64,000 nt of DNA from Hydrogenophaga sp. (GTDB lineage Bacteria; Pseudomonadota; Gammaproteobacteria; Burkholderiales; Burkholderiaceae_C), in the NCBI RefSeq assembly GCF_030373225.1, contig NZ_JAUCZG010000011.1, forward strand, positions 1 to 64,000, in the 5' to 3' direction. Positions 17,049 through 25,356 of the stretch are shown one piece after another (position 1 is the first letter of the stretch; each line of letters starts with the position of its first letter). Both the position numbers and the translations under genes were made by a program. The notes beneath the pieces are model-generated. The model was given only the letters and a program-made list of their open reading frames with translations, did no database searches and was not told the DNA's origin.

Positions 17049-19385
17049 ATGAAAAACCCCAAACAATCCGTCATTGATACGCTGTTACACAAGCTGCGCG
17101 AACAGGCGCAGCGCTTCAACCCGGGTTTGGAGACCGCCCCGGTGGCGGTGCTGTGGGCCGATGACCGCAGTGACTGGGCTGGGGTGCTGCCCCAGCTGAA
17201 GTCGGCAATGCCCGAGCTGTTCTCGCTGGGCGACTACAAGCCCCTGGAGCGCACCGGCCCCGGAGCCTGGCTGCGCATGGTGGCCGACGGGCAGGCAGGC
17301 GGCTTGCCACCGAGCACCGTGCCAGTTTTGTACCTGCCCGGCGTGGCCAACAGCAGCTTGCGCACCGACTTGCGTGCGGTGAAGGACGACCCGCAACTGG
17401 CTCCGATAGCCGAGCTGCAGTACCGCGGTGTTTTCTGGCGACAGGACAACACCAAAGACTGGACCTTGCGAGCCTTCTTTGAGAGCAAGCGCAATGGCCT
17501 GGGGCTGGTGACCAAGGGCGACCAGCAGACGCTGGCGGCGCTCAAGCAGGCGCTGCCCAAGCTGTTGAGCCGCTCGTTGGCGACCCTGGAAGGGCGCACC
17601 ATCGACCTGGCGTTTTTGGACGAAGTGCTCAACCCCAACCCGGCGGACGACGTGCTGCGCTGGCTCGCTGAGCCAGAGCAGTTGCGCCTGGACAAGGGTG
17701 ATGCCTGGCCCAGCTTCGTGGCCTCGACCCGCCAGCGCTATGGCCTGGACCTGGCCAAGAGCCCGCTGGACGCGGCTGCCGTGGTGCTGGAGGCGCGCGA
17801 GTCGGACGCGGCCTATCTGCTGTGGCAGAAATTTGTACTGCGGCCCGATGCGCAGACGGACCTTTACGACGTCTTCAAGGCGGTTCCAAAGCCGGCGCTG
17901 TGGTCAGAAGCCGATCGCTACCCGCGCGCCAATGAGTCGGAAGAAGCCGAGTTGTCCAAGGCATTTGAGACGCTGGCGCTGCTGGATACTGCGTCTGCAG
18001 CCGCTGAGCTGATCGCGCTTGAAGCTCAGCATGGCAAACGCCGCGCCACCGTGTGGGCAAGCCTGGGCAAGGCGCCCTTGGCGCAGGCGCTGCTGCCATT
18101 GGTCACCATCGCGCGTGCCGCCCTGCAGCCTGCAGTGGGTGGCAGCGTGGCGCACCAGGCGGCCACCTGGGCACAAGAGGGCTGGGCCGTGGACGCAGCC
18201 GCCCTGCAGGCCCTGGCTATTGCACAGGAAGCCGATTGCCTGGCACAGGTGGGGCCAGCATTGGCAGCGGTGTACCGGCCCTGGCTGCAGCGTTCGGCTG
18301 AGTCGTTTCAGCAACGGGTGGCGGCTGAGGGCTACCCGGCCAAATCCACCGATGCCGTGCCCGATGGCACGGTGGTGGTGTTCGTGGATGGTTTGCGGCT
18401 GGACCTGGCGCGCCAGTTGGAGGCAACGCTGCAAGGCGTTGGCCTGGCGGTCGATTTGCAGCACCGCTTCACCAGCGTGCCGTCGGTGACCAGCTCGGGC
18501 AAGGTGTGGTGTTCTCCAGGCTATGCGTCGGCGCAGCAGACGAATACGGCCACGGGGTTTGAGCCAGTATTGCGGCTCGCCGGTGCTGATGGCGACTACA
18601 CCGCAGAGCGGTTGCGGCGGACCATCCAAGCCGAAGGTTTCACGCTGGTGGACCCTGAATCACCCGGCATTGCCGGTGGCCGTGGTTGGGCAGAGTTTTT
18701 GGACGACATTGACTCGGATGGCCACAACAAAGGCCTGCGCCTGGCACAAGAGGCGCCCCGCCATGTGGCCAAACTGGCCAAGACGGTGGAGCGCCTGCTC
18801 AATGCAGGCTGGCAACGGGTGCGTGTGGTGACCGACCACGGCTGGCTGCTCTTGCCGGGGGGGCTGCCCAAGGTGGAGCTGCACGCCAAGCTGGCGGAAA
18901 CCAAGTGGGCACGCTGTGCCGTGGTGAAAGAGGCCGCAGTGGGTGTGGAGGCCATGACGCTGCCCTGGAGCTATGGGCCGCAGGTACGCATTGCCTTGGC
19001 GCCCGGCATTGGAGCTTTCAGGGCCGGGCAGGTGTACGACCATGGTGGGTTGACTCTGCAAGAGTGTGTGGTGCCGCTAGTGGATATCGTGGCCAACCCC
19101 CCGGCGCAAGGGCGCCCCGCGATCGTTGCCGTGGCATGGAACAGCCGCAAGACCATCTGCAAGGTGGATGCCGCGTTTGCGCAAGGGGCCACCTTGACGC
19201 TAGAGAGATTGGGCAGCAGTGTCGGCGAGCCTGGTGTCGTTGGCCCGGAGGGCAAGGCACAGGTGGTTTTCGATGAGGTGGATGACTTGCTGGGTGAGGC
19301 GGTCAACCTGGTACTGCGGCGTGATGGCCAGAGGGTGGCAGAAGAACAGCTCAAATTTGGTGAGGTATGGCATGCAGCTCGATGA
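17049..19385 (+). CDS. pglZ: BREX alkaline-phosphatase-superfamily protein PglZ
   Basis: PglZ is the signature BREX protein, with a metal-dependent phosphatase/nuclease-like core. The 778-aa product has the metal-binding VVVFVDGLRLDLARQLE, the later VVTDHGWLLLPGG, and a C-terminal AFRAGQVYDHGGLTLQECVVPLVDI, all typical of the superfamily. I prefer ATG 17049 (GGTGA ten bases upstream) over ATG 17040, which differs by three residues. The gene follows the PLD-like gene by about 55 bases and overlaps brxL by 14 bases, so translation is probably coupled. Length matches type 1 PglZ (about 800-850 aa) reasonably well. No disruption is visible. Confidence 0.93.
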   Translation: MKNPKQSVIDTLLHKLREQAQRFNPGLETAPVAVLWADDRSDWAGVLPQLKSAMPELFSLGDYKPLERTGPGAWLRMVADGQAGGLPPSTVPVLYLPGVANSSLRTDLRAVKDDPQLAPIAELQYRGVFWRQDNTKDWTLRAFFESKRNGLGLVTKGDQQTLAALKQALPKLLSRSLATLEGRTIDLAFLDEVLNPNPADDVLRWLAEPEQLRLDKGDAWPSFVASTRQRYGLDLAKSPLDAAAVVLEARESDAAYLLWQKFVLRPDAQTDLYDVFKAVPKPALWSEADRYPRANESEEAELSKAFETLALLDTASAAAELIALEAQHGKRRATVWASLGKAPLAQALLPLVTIARAALQPAVGGSVAHQAATWAQEGWAVDAAALQALAIAQEADCLAQVGPALAAVYRPWLQRSAESFQQRVAAEGYPAKSTDAVPDGTVVVFVDGLRLDLARQLEATLQGVGLAVDLQHRFTSVPSVTSSGKVWCSPGYASAQQTNTATGFEPVLRLAGADGDYTAERLRRTIQAEGFTLVDPESPGIAGGRGWAEFLDDIDSDGHNKGLRLAQEAPRHVAKLAKTVERLLNAGWQRVRVVTDHGWLLLPGGLPKVELHAKLAETKWARCAVVKEAAVGVEAMTLPWSYGPQVRIALAPGIGAFRAGQVYDHGGLTLQECVVPLVDIVANPPAQGRPAIVAVAWNSRKTICKVDAAFAQGATLTLERLGSSVGEPGVVGPEGKAQVVFDEVDDLLGEAVNLVLRRDGQRVAEEQLKFGEVWHAAR

Positions 19386-21417
19386 TTTGGATCGCAAGGC
19401 GGCGCAGGCGTTTGAAGGCTTTTTGGTACGCAAAGACCTGGTGCGGCAGTTCGCTCGCCAGTTCCCGGTGCCAACCTATGTGGTGGAGTTCCTGCTGGGA
19501 AGGTATTGCGCCACCACCGATGAGGCCGAGATTGCCGAGGGCTTGAGCATCGTCCAGCGGCAGTTGTCCGAGCGCACCGTGCGCGCTGGCAATGAAGAGC
19601 TGATCAAGTCCACCGCACGAGAGAAGGGGCAGGTCAAGATCATTGACATTGTTTCCGCGCGGCTGGACTCCAAGACGGACTCTTATGTGGCGGAGTTGCC
19701 CAGCCTGAAGCTCAAGGACGTGCGCATTGATGCTGACAAGGTACGCGAACATCAGCGCATGCTGACCGGGGGCTTTTACGCCGAAGTCACGCTGGGCTAT
19801 GACCCGACGATTGCGCTGGAGAAAAGCGGGCGTCCTTTTGCCGTGGAAGGCTTGCGCGCCATTCAGCTGTCTAAAAACGATGTGTTGGAGACCTTGGCGG
19901 GTGCGCGCGAAAAGTTCAGCTCGGCCGAATGGAAAGACCTGTTGTTGAGATCGGTGGGCCTGGAGCCTGCCGAGCTGACAGAGCGGGCCAAAGACGCGAT
20001 GCTCCTGCGCATGGTTCCGTTTGTGGAACGCAACTACAACATGGTGGAAATCGGGCCGCGTGGCACCGGCAAATCGCACCTGTTCCAGCAGGTGTCGCCC
20101 TACGCCCATTTGGTGTCCGGCGGCAAGGCGAGTGTGGCCCGCATGTTCGTGAACAACGCCAATGGCCAGCGGGGCCTGGTTTGCCAATACGACGTGGTGT
20201 GTTTTGACGAGGTGTCAGGCGTGTCCTTTGACCAGAAGGACGGCGTGAACATCATGAAGGGTTACATGGAGAGCGGCGAGTTCTCGCGCGGCAAAGAGAG
20301 CATTCGCGCCGATGGGTCGATCGTGATGGTGGGCAACTTCGATGTAGACATTGAAACCCAGCAGCGCGTTGGCCATCTGTTCAGCCCGCTACCGCCAGAA
20401 ATGCGCGACGACACGGCCTTCATGGACCGTATTCACTGCTACCTGCCTGGCTGGGACGTTCCCAAGCTCAAGCCCACGTTGTTCACCGACCACTTTGGTT
20501 TGGTGAGCGATTTTCTATCGGAGTGTTTCACCAACCTGCGCAATCAGAGCAGAGTGGCAGCGTTGCAGGGCAGGGTGTTCTTTGGCGGAGCGCTGTCAGG
20601 GCGTGACATCAACGGCGTGAACAAGACCACCAGTGGCCTGCTCAAACTGATTTCACCCAGCGCCGACGCGACGCCAAGTGACGAAGACTTGGAGTGGGCG
20701 GTTCGGCTGGCGCTGGAGGTGCGCAGGCGCGTGAAGGAGCAGCAAAAGCGCATTGGAGCGGCTGAGTTTCGCAACACCCACTTCAGCTACACATTGGGCA
20801 GTGAAGGAATCGAAAAATTCATCACCACGCCAGAGCTGCAAAGCCAAAACGGCATTGGAGACGAACCCCTTGAAGCGGGTCAGATCTGGACGCTTAGCCC
20901 AGGGGGGCCTGAGGAACATCCTGGTCTGTTCCGGCTGGAGGTGACCGAAGGGCCGGGCAGTGGTGTTCGGGTGTTGAACAAACCGGTGCCCCAGGCATTC
21001 CAGGAGTCGATCCGATGCGCAGAGCAAAATCTGTATGCCCGAGCCATGACCCTGGTGGGCGACCGCGATCCGCGTGCCCATGAGTTTTCTGTGCAGTTGC
21101 GTGGATTCGATGCGGCCAAGTCCGGTGCGAAAACCGGTGTCGCTTCGCTCATTGCCTTGTGTGGCGCATTGCTGCGAAAGTCCGTGCGTGGCGGCCTCAT
21201 CGTGACCGGTGAAGTGACTGTTGGAGGCACCATTGAGCCAATCCACAACGCCGTAAGCTTGGCGGAAATGGCGATAGAAAAGGGCGCTAAATCGCTGTTG
21301 CTCCCAGTGGCCTGTCGCAAACAGTTGTTTGATTTGTCAGACGATATGGCGACCAAGCTGGACATTGAGTTCTACCAAGACGCACGAGACGCCTTGATGA
21401 AGGCCCTGGTGGATTAA
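19372..21417 (+). CDS. brxL: BREX Lon-like AAA+ protein BrxL
   Basis: BrxL closes type 1 BREX operons and is needed for phage exclusion but not for methylation in studied systems. The 681-aa protein has a Walker A motif GPRGTGKS at about residues 228-235, Walker B as VVCFDEVSG, and a C-terminal Lon-like domain with LIVTGEVTVGGTIEPIHNA and GAKSLLLPVA. By eye the usual Lon Ser-Lys dyad positions are not occupied (SGAKTGVASL where GxSAG would be, and IHNAVSLAEMA where the lysine helix would be), so proteolysis is doubtful. I chose ATG 19372 because MQLDDLDRKAAQAF matches family N-termini; the frame is open back to 19219 inside pglZ. Confidence 0.93.
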   Translation: MQLDDLDRKAAQAFEGFLVRKDLVRQFARQFPVPTYVVEFLLGRYCATTDEAEIAEGLSIVQRQLSERTVRAGNEELIKSTAREKGQVKIIDIVSARLDSKTDSYVAELPSLKLKDVRIDADKVREHQRMLTGGFYAEVTLGYDPTIALEKSGRPFAVEGLRAIQLSKNDVLETLAGAREKFSSAEWKDLLLRSVGLEPAELTERAKDAMLLRMVPFVERNYNMVEIGPRGTGKSHLFQQVSPYAHLVSGGKASVARMFVNNANGQRGLVCQYDVVCFDEVSGVSFDQKDGVNIMKGYMESGEFSRGKESIRADGSIVMVGNFDVDIETQQRVGHLFSPLPPEMRDDTAFMDRIHCYLPGWDVPKLKPTLFTDHFGLVSDFLSECFTNLRNQSRVAALQGRVFFGGALSGRDINGVNKTTSGLLKLISPSADATPSDEDLEWAVRLALEVRRRVKEQQKRIGAAEFRNTHFSYTLGSEGIEKFITTPELQSQNGIGDEPLEAGQIWTLSPGGPEEHPGLFRLEVTEGPGSGVRVLNKPVPQAFQESIRCAEQNLYARAMTLVGDRDPRAHEFSVQLRGFDAAKSGAKTGVASLIALCGALLRKSVRGGLIVTGEVTVGGTIEPIHNAVSLAEMAIEKGAKSLLLPVACRKQLFDLSDDMATKLDIEFYQDARDALMKALVD

Positions 21418-21426
21418 GTTGAGGGA

Positions 21427-21465
21427 AGGGGTCGCGCTATCAATGCTTCTGAATCCGTGACCCCT
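21427..21465 (+). terminator. Possible weak hairpin after BREX operon
   Basis: AGGGGTC (21427-21433) pairs with GACCCCT (21459-21465) across a 25-base loop, starting ten bases after the brxL stop. Only a short T-rich stretch follows, so this is a weak terminator candidate. Confidence 0.25.
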
Positions 21466-21510
21466 CCCGTTTCTATGGCGAATCCTGCCTTGAGCTAAAA
21501 ACCCCAGAAA

Positions 21511-21537
21511 AAAGAAAGCCCGGCGCGAGGACCGGGC
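21511..21537 (-). terminator. Rho-independent terminator, leftward
   Basis: Read leftwards, GCCCGG (21537-21532) and CCGGGC (21523-21518) form a hairpin followed by TTTCTTTTTT (21517-21508). This is a good intrinsic terminator for leftward transcription, and fits the umuC remnant whose stop is at 21682. Confidence 0.65.
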
Positions 21538-21681
21538 AAATGGAAAAAGCGCTGTCACACGACTTTTCACTGAAGAGGCCGACTGTTCAAATCGACCCTG
21601 GCGCATTATGGATTCAGGTGGCTCCAAACGTCCACAAAAAACTGCACCAGATGCCCAGCGGCGCCCCTCTTTTTGGGTGGG

Positions 21682-21954
21682 TCAAGCGCGCACCACAGGC
21701 ATGTCTTCCCAGCGGGTCGTGTACTGCGGCGTGCGGCGTTCCTGCTTCATTGACCACTGTCTGCGCTCGCCCTGCAGCCCCGTGCTGGCGAGCAGGATCG
21801 TGCCCCGTCCATACCGGCGATTCAGACCATCCAGCGCGTCCATCAACCTGCCCTTGTCCGGGATTGTTGTCGCCGACGTTGAATTGAGCCATGCGCCGGC
21901 TTTGCGGTGAGCCGGATTGAGCGCACCTAAATCCAAGCTTGACGCCACTTGCAA
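21682..21954 (-). pseudogene. umuC: 3' remnant of umuC (error-prone polymerase V)
   Basis: The leftward frame ends with the well-known UmuC C-terminus: GRLMDALDGLNRRYGRGTI, then LLAS, WSMKQERRTPQYTTRWEDMPVVRA and stop. This is the DUF4113-type tail of the Y-family polymerase subunit UmuC. Only about 90 codons remain; an in-frame stop lies just upstream (near 21973) and no polymerase catalytic part exists in the window. A good leftward terminator lies about 145 bases downstream. It is most likely debris from a umuDC operon that an earlier element carried, left between BREX and the integrase. Confidence 0.75.
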
Positions 21955-22064
21955 CTCGTTTGCTCTTGCTCAGTCGACGGTCGGCAGGTGGCTCAATTTG
22001 GCGACGGCGCCAACAGTCATGGTCTGAAAAACCGTCCTCGGGTGGCTGCAACACCAATCAGCTT

Positions 22065-23186
22065 TTACTTTGCAATGTTGCGTGACTTGGATTTGGTGTT
22101 TGACGTTTGAAGCCCGCTCGCGGTTTTCCCGAGAATTGTCTTCAACCACGGCCAGTTTGCGTATTTGTCGCCGACTTGCCGCAGGTGCGTGTAACGCTTC
22201 AGACTGGTCCACGACCGATGACCAGAGACACATGCGACACGGGGGATGCTCCAGCCCAACTCAAACAGGCGGCTGATGCCCTCGTGGCGCAAGTCGTGGA
22301 AGTGCAGGTCATCAATGCCGAGCAAAACGCAGGCTCGCGTGAATGATGCGCTCACCGACTGGGCGTTATAGGGCCAGATGACTCCCTCGGTCGCTGGCTG
22401 CAGCTCAATCAGCTTCAAGGCCTCTGGCGTGAGCGTTGTTGTGACATCGTTGCCGATCTTCTCACCTGGGTTTTTCATGTCTCGTACAACAATCTCTAGA
22501 TTGGTCCTGTCGAGAACCTTGCCCTCCAGACGCGTGATTTCCTCTTGGCGCCGGGTGCTGAAGATGGCGAACAGGATCAGCCTGGTCATGGGGATGATGT
22601 CTTTTCGCTTGGCCTCGGCAACGGTGTAGTGGCCCATGAGCTTGTCAAGCTCCACCAGGGTAGGGCGGCGGTTGCGCTCCCTAGACTTACCTATGAGTCC
22701 CAGCTTGCCGAGCACTATCCGCGCATCATCAATGGACTGCTTCTCCAGTGGGTAGCCCCATGCTGGCTTGGCCACGCTGAAGATCGATGCCAAGTGGGAA
22801 ATGTAGTTGCCACGCGTGGACGGCTCTGCGTCGAGGCTTTGTGCGAATCTCACCAATTCCTGACTGGTAATCTGAGAGCAGTGCAGGGCGCCGATCTCGG
22901 CATCCTTGATCGTGTTGAGTACCTGGGCCTTGGTCTTGCCGTGCGCCTTCTGCTTCTCCCGGTTGTACTGGTCGATCACGTCCCTGAGCAGGGGGTCGAT
23001 AGGCTTGGTCAGAGCGCCGGGCTGCGCCAGTTCGGTTTCCCTTTTCTTCAGCCAGGCCTGCGCAGCGGGCTTTCGATCGAAGGTCTTGGACTCAGTGAAG
23101 ATGACCTTGCTGTCTGCTTTGAGCCGGATTTGCGCTGTGTGGCCGACGGTGCCGTCTTGGCGCTTGCGTGAGAGAATCGTTCCCAT
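22065..23186 (-). CDS. Tyrosine integrase of a dusA-associated element
   Basis: The protein has a complete tyrosine-recombinase set: FSTRRQEEITRL (box I arginine), HFHDLRHEGISRLF (HxxR), then VSGHRSWTSLKRYTHLR (GH and tyrosine). The N-terminus, MGTILSRKRQDGTVGHTAQIRLK-like, with SKTFDRKPAAQAWLKKRE is typical of integrases found next to dusA. I prefer ATG 23186 (373 aa). The frame opens further to an ATG at 23231, but that would translate a cluster of direct and inverted repeats. Neither start has a clear ribosome site. It is divergent from dusA, whose start is only about 80 bases away. It probably catalyses integration and excision of the island at the dusA 5' end. Confidence 0.88.
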   Translation of the reverse strand: MGTILSRKRQDGTVGHTAQIRLKADSKVIFTESKTFDRKPAAQAWLKKRETELAQPGALTKPIDPLLRDVIDQYNREKQKAHGKTKAQVLNTIKDAEIGALHCSQITSQELVRFAQSLDAEPSTRGNYISHLASIFSVAKPAWGYPLEKQSIDDARIVLGKLGLIGKSRERNRRPTLVELDKLMGHYTVAEAKRKDIIPMTRLILFAIFSTRRQEEITRLEGKVLDRTNLEIVVRDMKNPGEKIGNDVTTTLTPEALKLIELQPATEGVIWPYNAQSVSASFTRACVLLGIDDLHFHDLRHEGISRLFELGWSIPRVACVSGHRSWTSLKRYTHLRQVGDKYANWPWLKTILGKTASGLQTSNTKSKSRNIAK

Positions 23187-23190
23187 GGGA

Positions 23191-23230
23191 GTGCTACATT
23201 GAAGTTTTGTAGCACTCAATGTAGCACTCA
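23191..23230. repeat. Direct and inverted GTAGCAC repeats at island end
   Basis: TGTAGCACTCA occurs at 23208-23218 and again at 23220-23230 (12-bp period), and its complement starts at 23191. The outer arms 23191-23202 and 23216-23227 form a 12-bp perfect inverted repeat with a 13-base loop. The cluster lies between the preferred integrase start and dusA, where integrase arm sites, an excisionase site or autoregulation would be expected. Confidence 0.7.
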
Positions 23231-23265
23231 TAGAACAAAATGGGGCGAAAAGTGAGCAAACCAGC

Positions 23266-24315
23266 GTGAATCAGATAGAGCCAAATCAACCTGTTTTCAT
23301 AGGAGAAACCGCTCCATCGAGCCCCTGGCGCCTCTCTGTCGCGCCGATGATGGACTGGACGGATCGGCATTGCCGCTACTTCCACCGCCTGCTGACGAAG
23401 CAGACCCTGCTCTACACCGAGATGGTGACCACCGGTGCGCTGGCGCACGGCAGCGTTCAGCGGCACCTGCGCTTCAACGCCGAGGAGCACCCTGTGGCCC
23501 TGCAGCTCGGTGGCAGCGACGCGGCCGAGCTGGCCTTTGCCGCCCGGCTGGGCGAGCAGTGGGGCTATGACGAGATCAACCTCAACTGTGGCTGCCCGAG
23601 CGACCGCGTTCAGCGTGGCGCCTTCGGTGCCTGCCTCATGGCCGAGCCGCAGACGGTGGCCGACGGTGTGAAGGCGATGGTGGATGCGGTGTCCATCCCC
23701 GTCACAGTGAAGCACCGCATCGGCATCGACCGGGTGGAGAGCTACGACTTCGTGCGCGACTTCGTGGGCACGGTGAGCGAGGCGGGTTGCAAGGTGTTCC
23801 TGGTGCACGCACGAAACGCGTGGCTCGACGGCCTCTCGCCCAAGGAAAACCGCGAGGTGCCGCCGCTGCGCTACGAACTGGCCTACCGCCTCAAGCGCGA
23901 CTTTCCCGGGCTCACGATCGGCATCAACGGCGGCATCACGACCAACGCGCAGATCGCCGAACACCTGCAGCAGGTCGACGGCGTGATGGTGGGGCGCGAG
24001 GCCTACCACAACCCCTGGCTGCTCACCTCGTGGGACGAAACCTTCTTTGGCGCTGCACCCGGTGCGATCTCGCGCGAGGAGGTGGAAGAACGGATGGTGG
24101 CCTACATGGAGCGCGCCTTCGCTGAAGACGGCTGCCCCTGGTACGCGATCGCACGCCACATGCTGGGCCTGCGCCACGGCTTGCGCGGCGCGCGGCGCTG
24201 GCGCCAGATCTGGAGCGACCACCGCCTCAAACCCCTGCCGCCGCGCGAGGTCTGGGCGATGGCACGGGACAGCATCGACGTCGAATCCCGGCCCGCGCCC
24301 GCCACGCTGGCGTGA
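23266..24315 (+). CDS. dusA: tRNA-dihydrouridine synthase A
   Basis: DusA reduces uridine to dihydrouridine in the tRNA D-loop (positions 20/20a) using FMN. The 349-aa product has the family signature: SVAPMMDWTDRHCRYFHRLL, TEMVTTGAL, EINLNCGCPSDRV with the catalytic cysteine, VKHRIGID, FLVHARNAW, and INGGI then VMVGREAYHNPW. The first ~20 residues (MNQIEPNQPVFIGETAPS) are not family-like, and the GTG start has no ribosome site. This agrees with an element inserted at the 5' end that supplies a new start. The SPWRLSVAP part is native. It is divergent from the integrase and followed 24 bases later by a hydrolase gene. Confidence 0.93.
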   Translation: MNQIEPNQPVFIGETAPSSPWRLSVAPMMDWTDRHCRYFHRLLTKQTLLYTEMVTTGALAHGSVQRHLRFNAEEHPVALQLGGSDAAELAFAARLGEQWGYDEINLNCGCPSDRVQRGAFGACLMAEPQTVADGVKAMVDAVSIPVTVKHRIGIDRVESYDFVRDFVGTVSEAGCKVFLVHARNAWLDGLSPKENREVPPLRYELAYRLKRDFPGLTIGINGGITTNAQIAEHLQQVDGVMVGREAYHNPWLLTSWDETFFGAAPGAISREEVEERMVAYMERAFAEDGCPWYAIARHMLGLRHGLRGARRWRQIWSDHRLKPLPPREVWAMARDSIDVESRPAPATLA

Positions 24316-24339
24316 CACCTTCCCTCCCACAAGGTCACC

Positions 24340-25233
24340 ATGTCTGATTTGCCCCCGGCGCTCGACGCCGAACGTTTCGAGATCGACACGGCGGCCGGCC
24401 GCGTGAGCGCCTACCGGGCCTGGCCCGCGTCGGGCGCGGCCAACCTGCCGCCGGTGCTGCTGGTGCACAGCGTCAACGCCTCCGGCTCGGCGGCCGAGGT
24501 GGCGCCGCTGTTCGAGCACTGCCGCCGGCGCCGGGCGGTGTATGCGCTGGACCTGCCGGGCTTCGGCTTCTCCGATCGCAGCGACCGCGTCTACACGCCG
24601 CGCCTGATGACGGACGCGATCCATGCGCTGCTCGCGCACATGCGCCAGGCCCACGGCGTGGAGGCGATCGACGTGCTCGGTGTGTCGCTGGCCAGCGAGT
24701 TCGTGGTGCGCGCGCAGCAGGAGGCGCCCCACACGGTTCGGCGCATGGCGCTGGTCAGCCCCACCGGTTTCAGCGGTCCCAAGCGGCGCCACGGGCCAGC
24801 GGGCAGCACCTTGTTCCAGGCCTGGCTGTTCAGGATCCTGTCCTGGCCGTTCTGGACCCGGGGCATCTACCGCAACCTCACCCGTCCCGGCGTGATCCGC
24901 TACTTTCTGGAGCGCACCTGGGGCTCCAAACGCATCGACGAAGCGCTGTGGCGCTACGACGTGCTCACCACGCGCCAGCCCGGCGCGCGTTTTGCGCCGC
25001 TGCACTTTGTCTCGGCGGGCTTGTTCAGCCGCGACATCAACACCTTGTACGAGGCGGTCACCTGCCCGGTGTGGGTGAGCATGGCCACGCTGGGCGACTT
25101 CACCGATTACCAGGGCAAGGTGACGGTGGAGCAGCGCCCGAACTGGCAGTTCCACGCCATTGAAGGCGGGGCCTTGCCGTATTTCGAAGACCTGGCCGCC
25201 TTCACCGACCGCCTCGATCCGTTCTGGGCCTAG
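24340..25233 (+). CDS. Alpha/beta-fold hydrolase
   Basis: The 297-aa protein has the alpha/beta-hydrolase layout: VLLVHSVNASGSA near the oxyanion region, YALDLPGFGFSDRS, then the nucleophile elbow GVSLAS (serine in the place of GxSxG), and a C-terminal HAIEGGALPYFED region. The expected last catalytic residue, a histidine near the end, is not obvious. In the final segment HAIEGG occupies the place of the usual GHxxxxE, so the activity is uncertain. No signal peptide is seen. It begins 24 bases after dusA and probably shares its transcript. Substrate is unknown. Confidence 0.8.
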   Translation: MSDLPPALDAERFEIDTAAGRVSAYRAWPASGAANLPPVLLVHSVNASGSAAEVAPLFEHCRRRRAVYALDLPGFGFSDRSDRVYTPRLMTDAIHALLAHMRQAHGVEAIDVLGVSLASEFVVRAQQEAPHTVRRMALVSPTGFSGPKRRHGPAGSTLFQAWLFRILSWPFWTRGIYRNLTRPGVIRYFLERTWGSKRIDEALWRYDVLTTRQPGARFAPLHFVSAGLFSRDINTLYEAVTCPVWVSMATLGDFTDYQGKVTVEQRPNWQFHAIEGGALPYFEDLAAFTDRLDPFWA

Positions 25234-25356
25234 GCGCCGACGGACTTCCCGCCGCTGCCGAGCCCAAGGGCCTCACGGGCCATTCACGGCCCTGTCAAAT
25301 TCGGCCGCCAAGCTGCACCCAGCCAGCCTGCTCCGGGTTGGGTAACAGGATCCGTC

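Noticed and set aside
19219..19371. Longer N-terminus of BrxL starting inside pglZ
   Set aside because: The extra 51 residues are out-of-frame pglZ sequence with Trp/Arg-rich content. Family similarity begins at MQLDDLD.
21572..21606. tRNA 3'-end-like sequence (TTCAAATC followed by CCCTGGCGCA) as possible attachment site
   Set aside because: The T-stem does not pair and no cloverleaf fits upstream. The 9-base match CCCTGGCGC with the dusA 5' region is too short to prove an attachment site.
23194..25155. Leftward open frame of about 650 codons opposite dusA and the hydrolase
   Set aside because: It is antisense to two clear genes, rich in His/Arg/Gly and without any recognisable motif or ribosome site.
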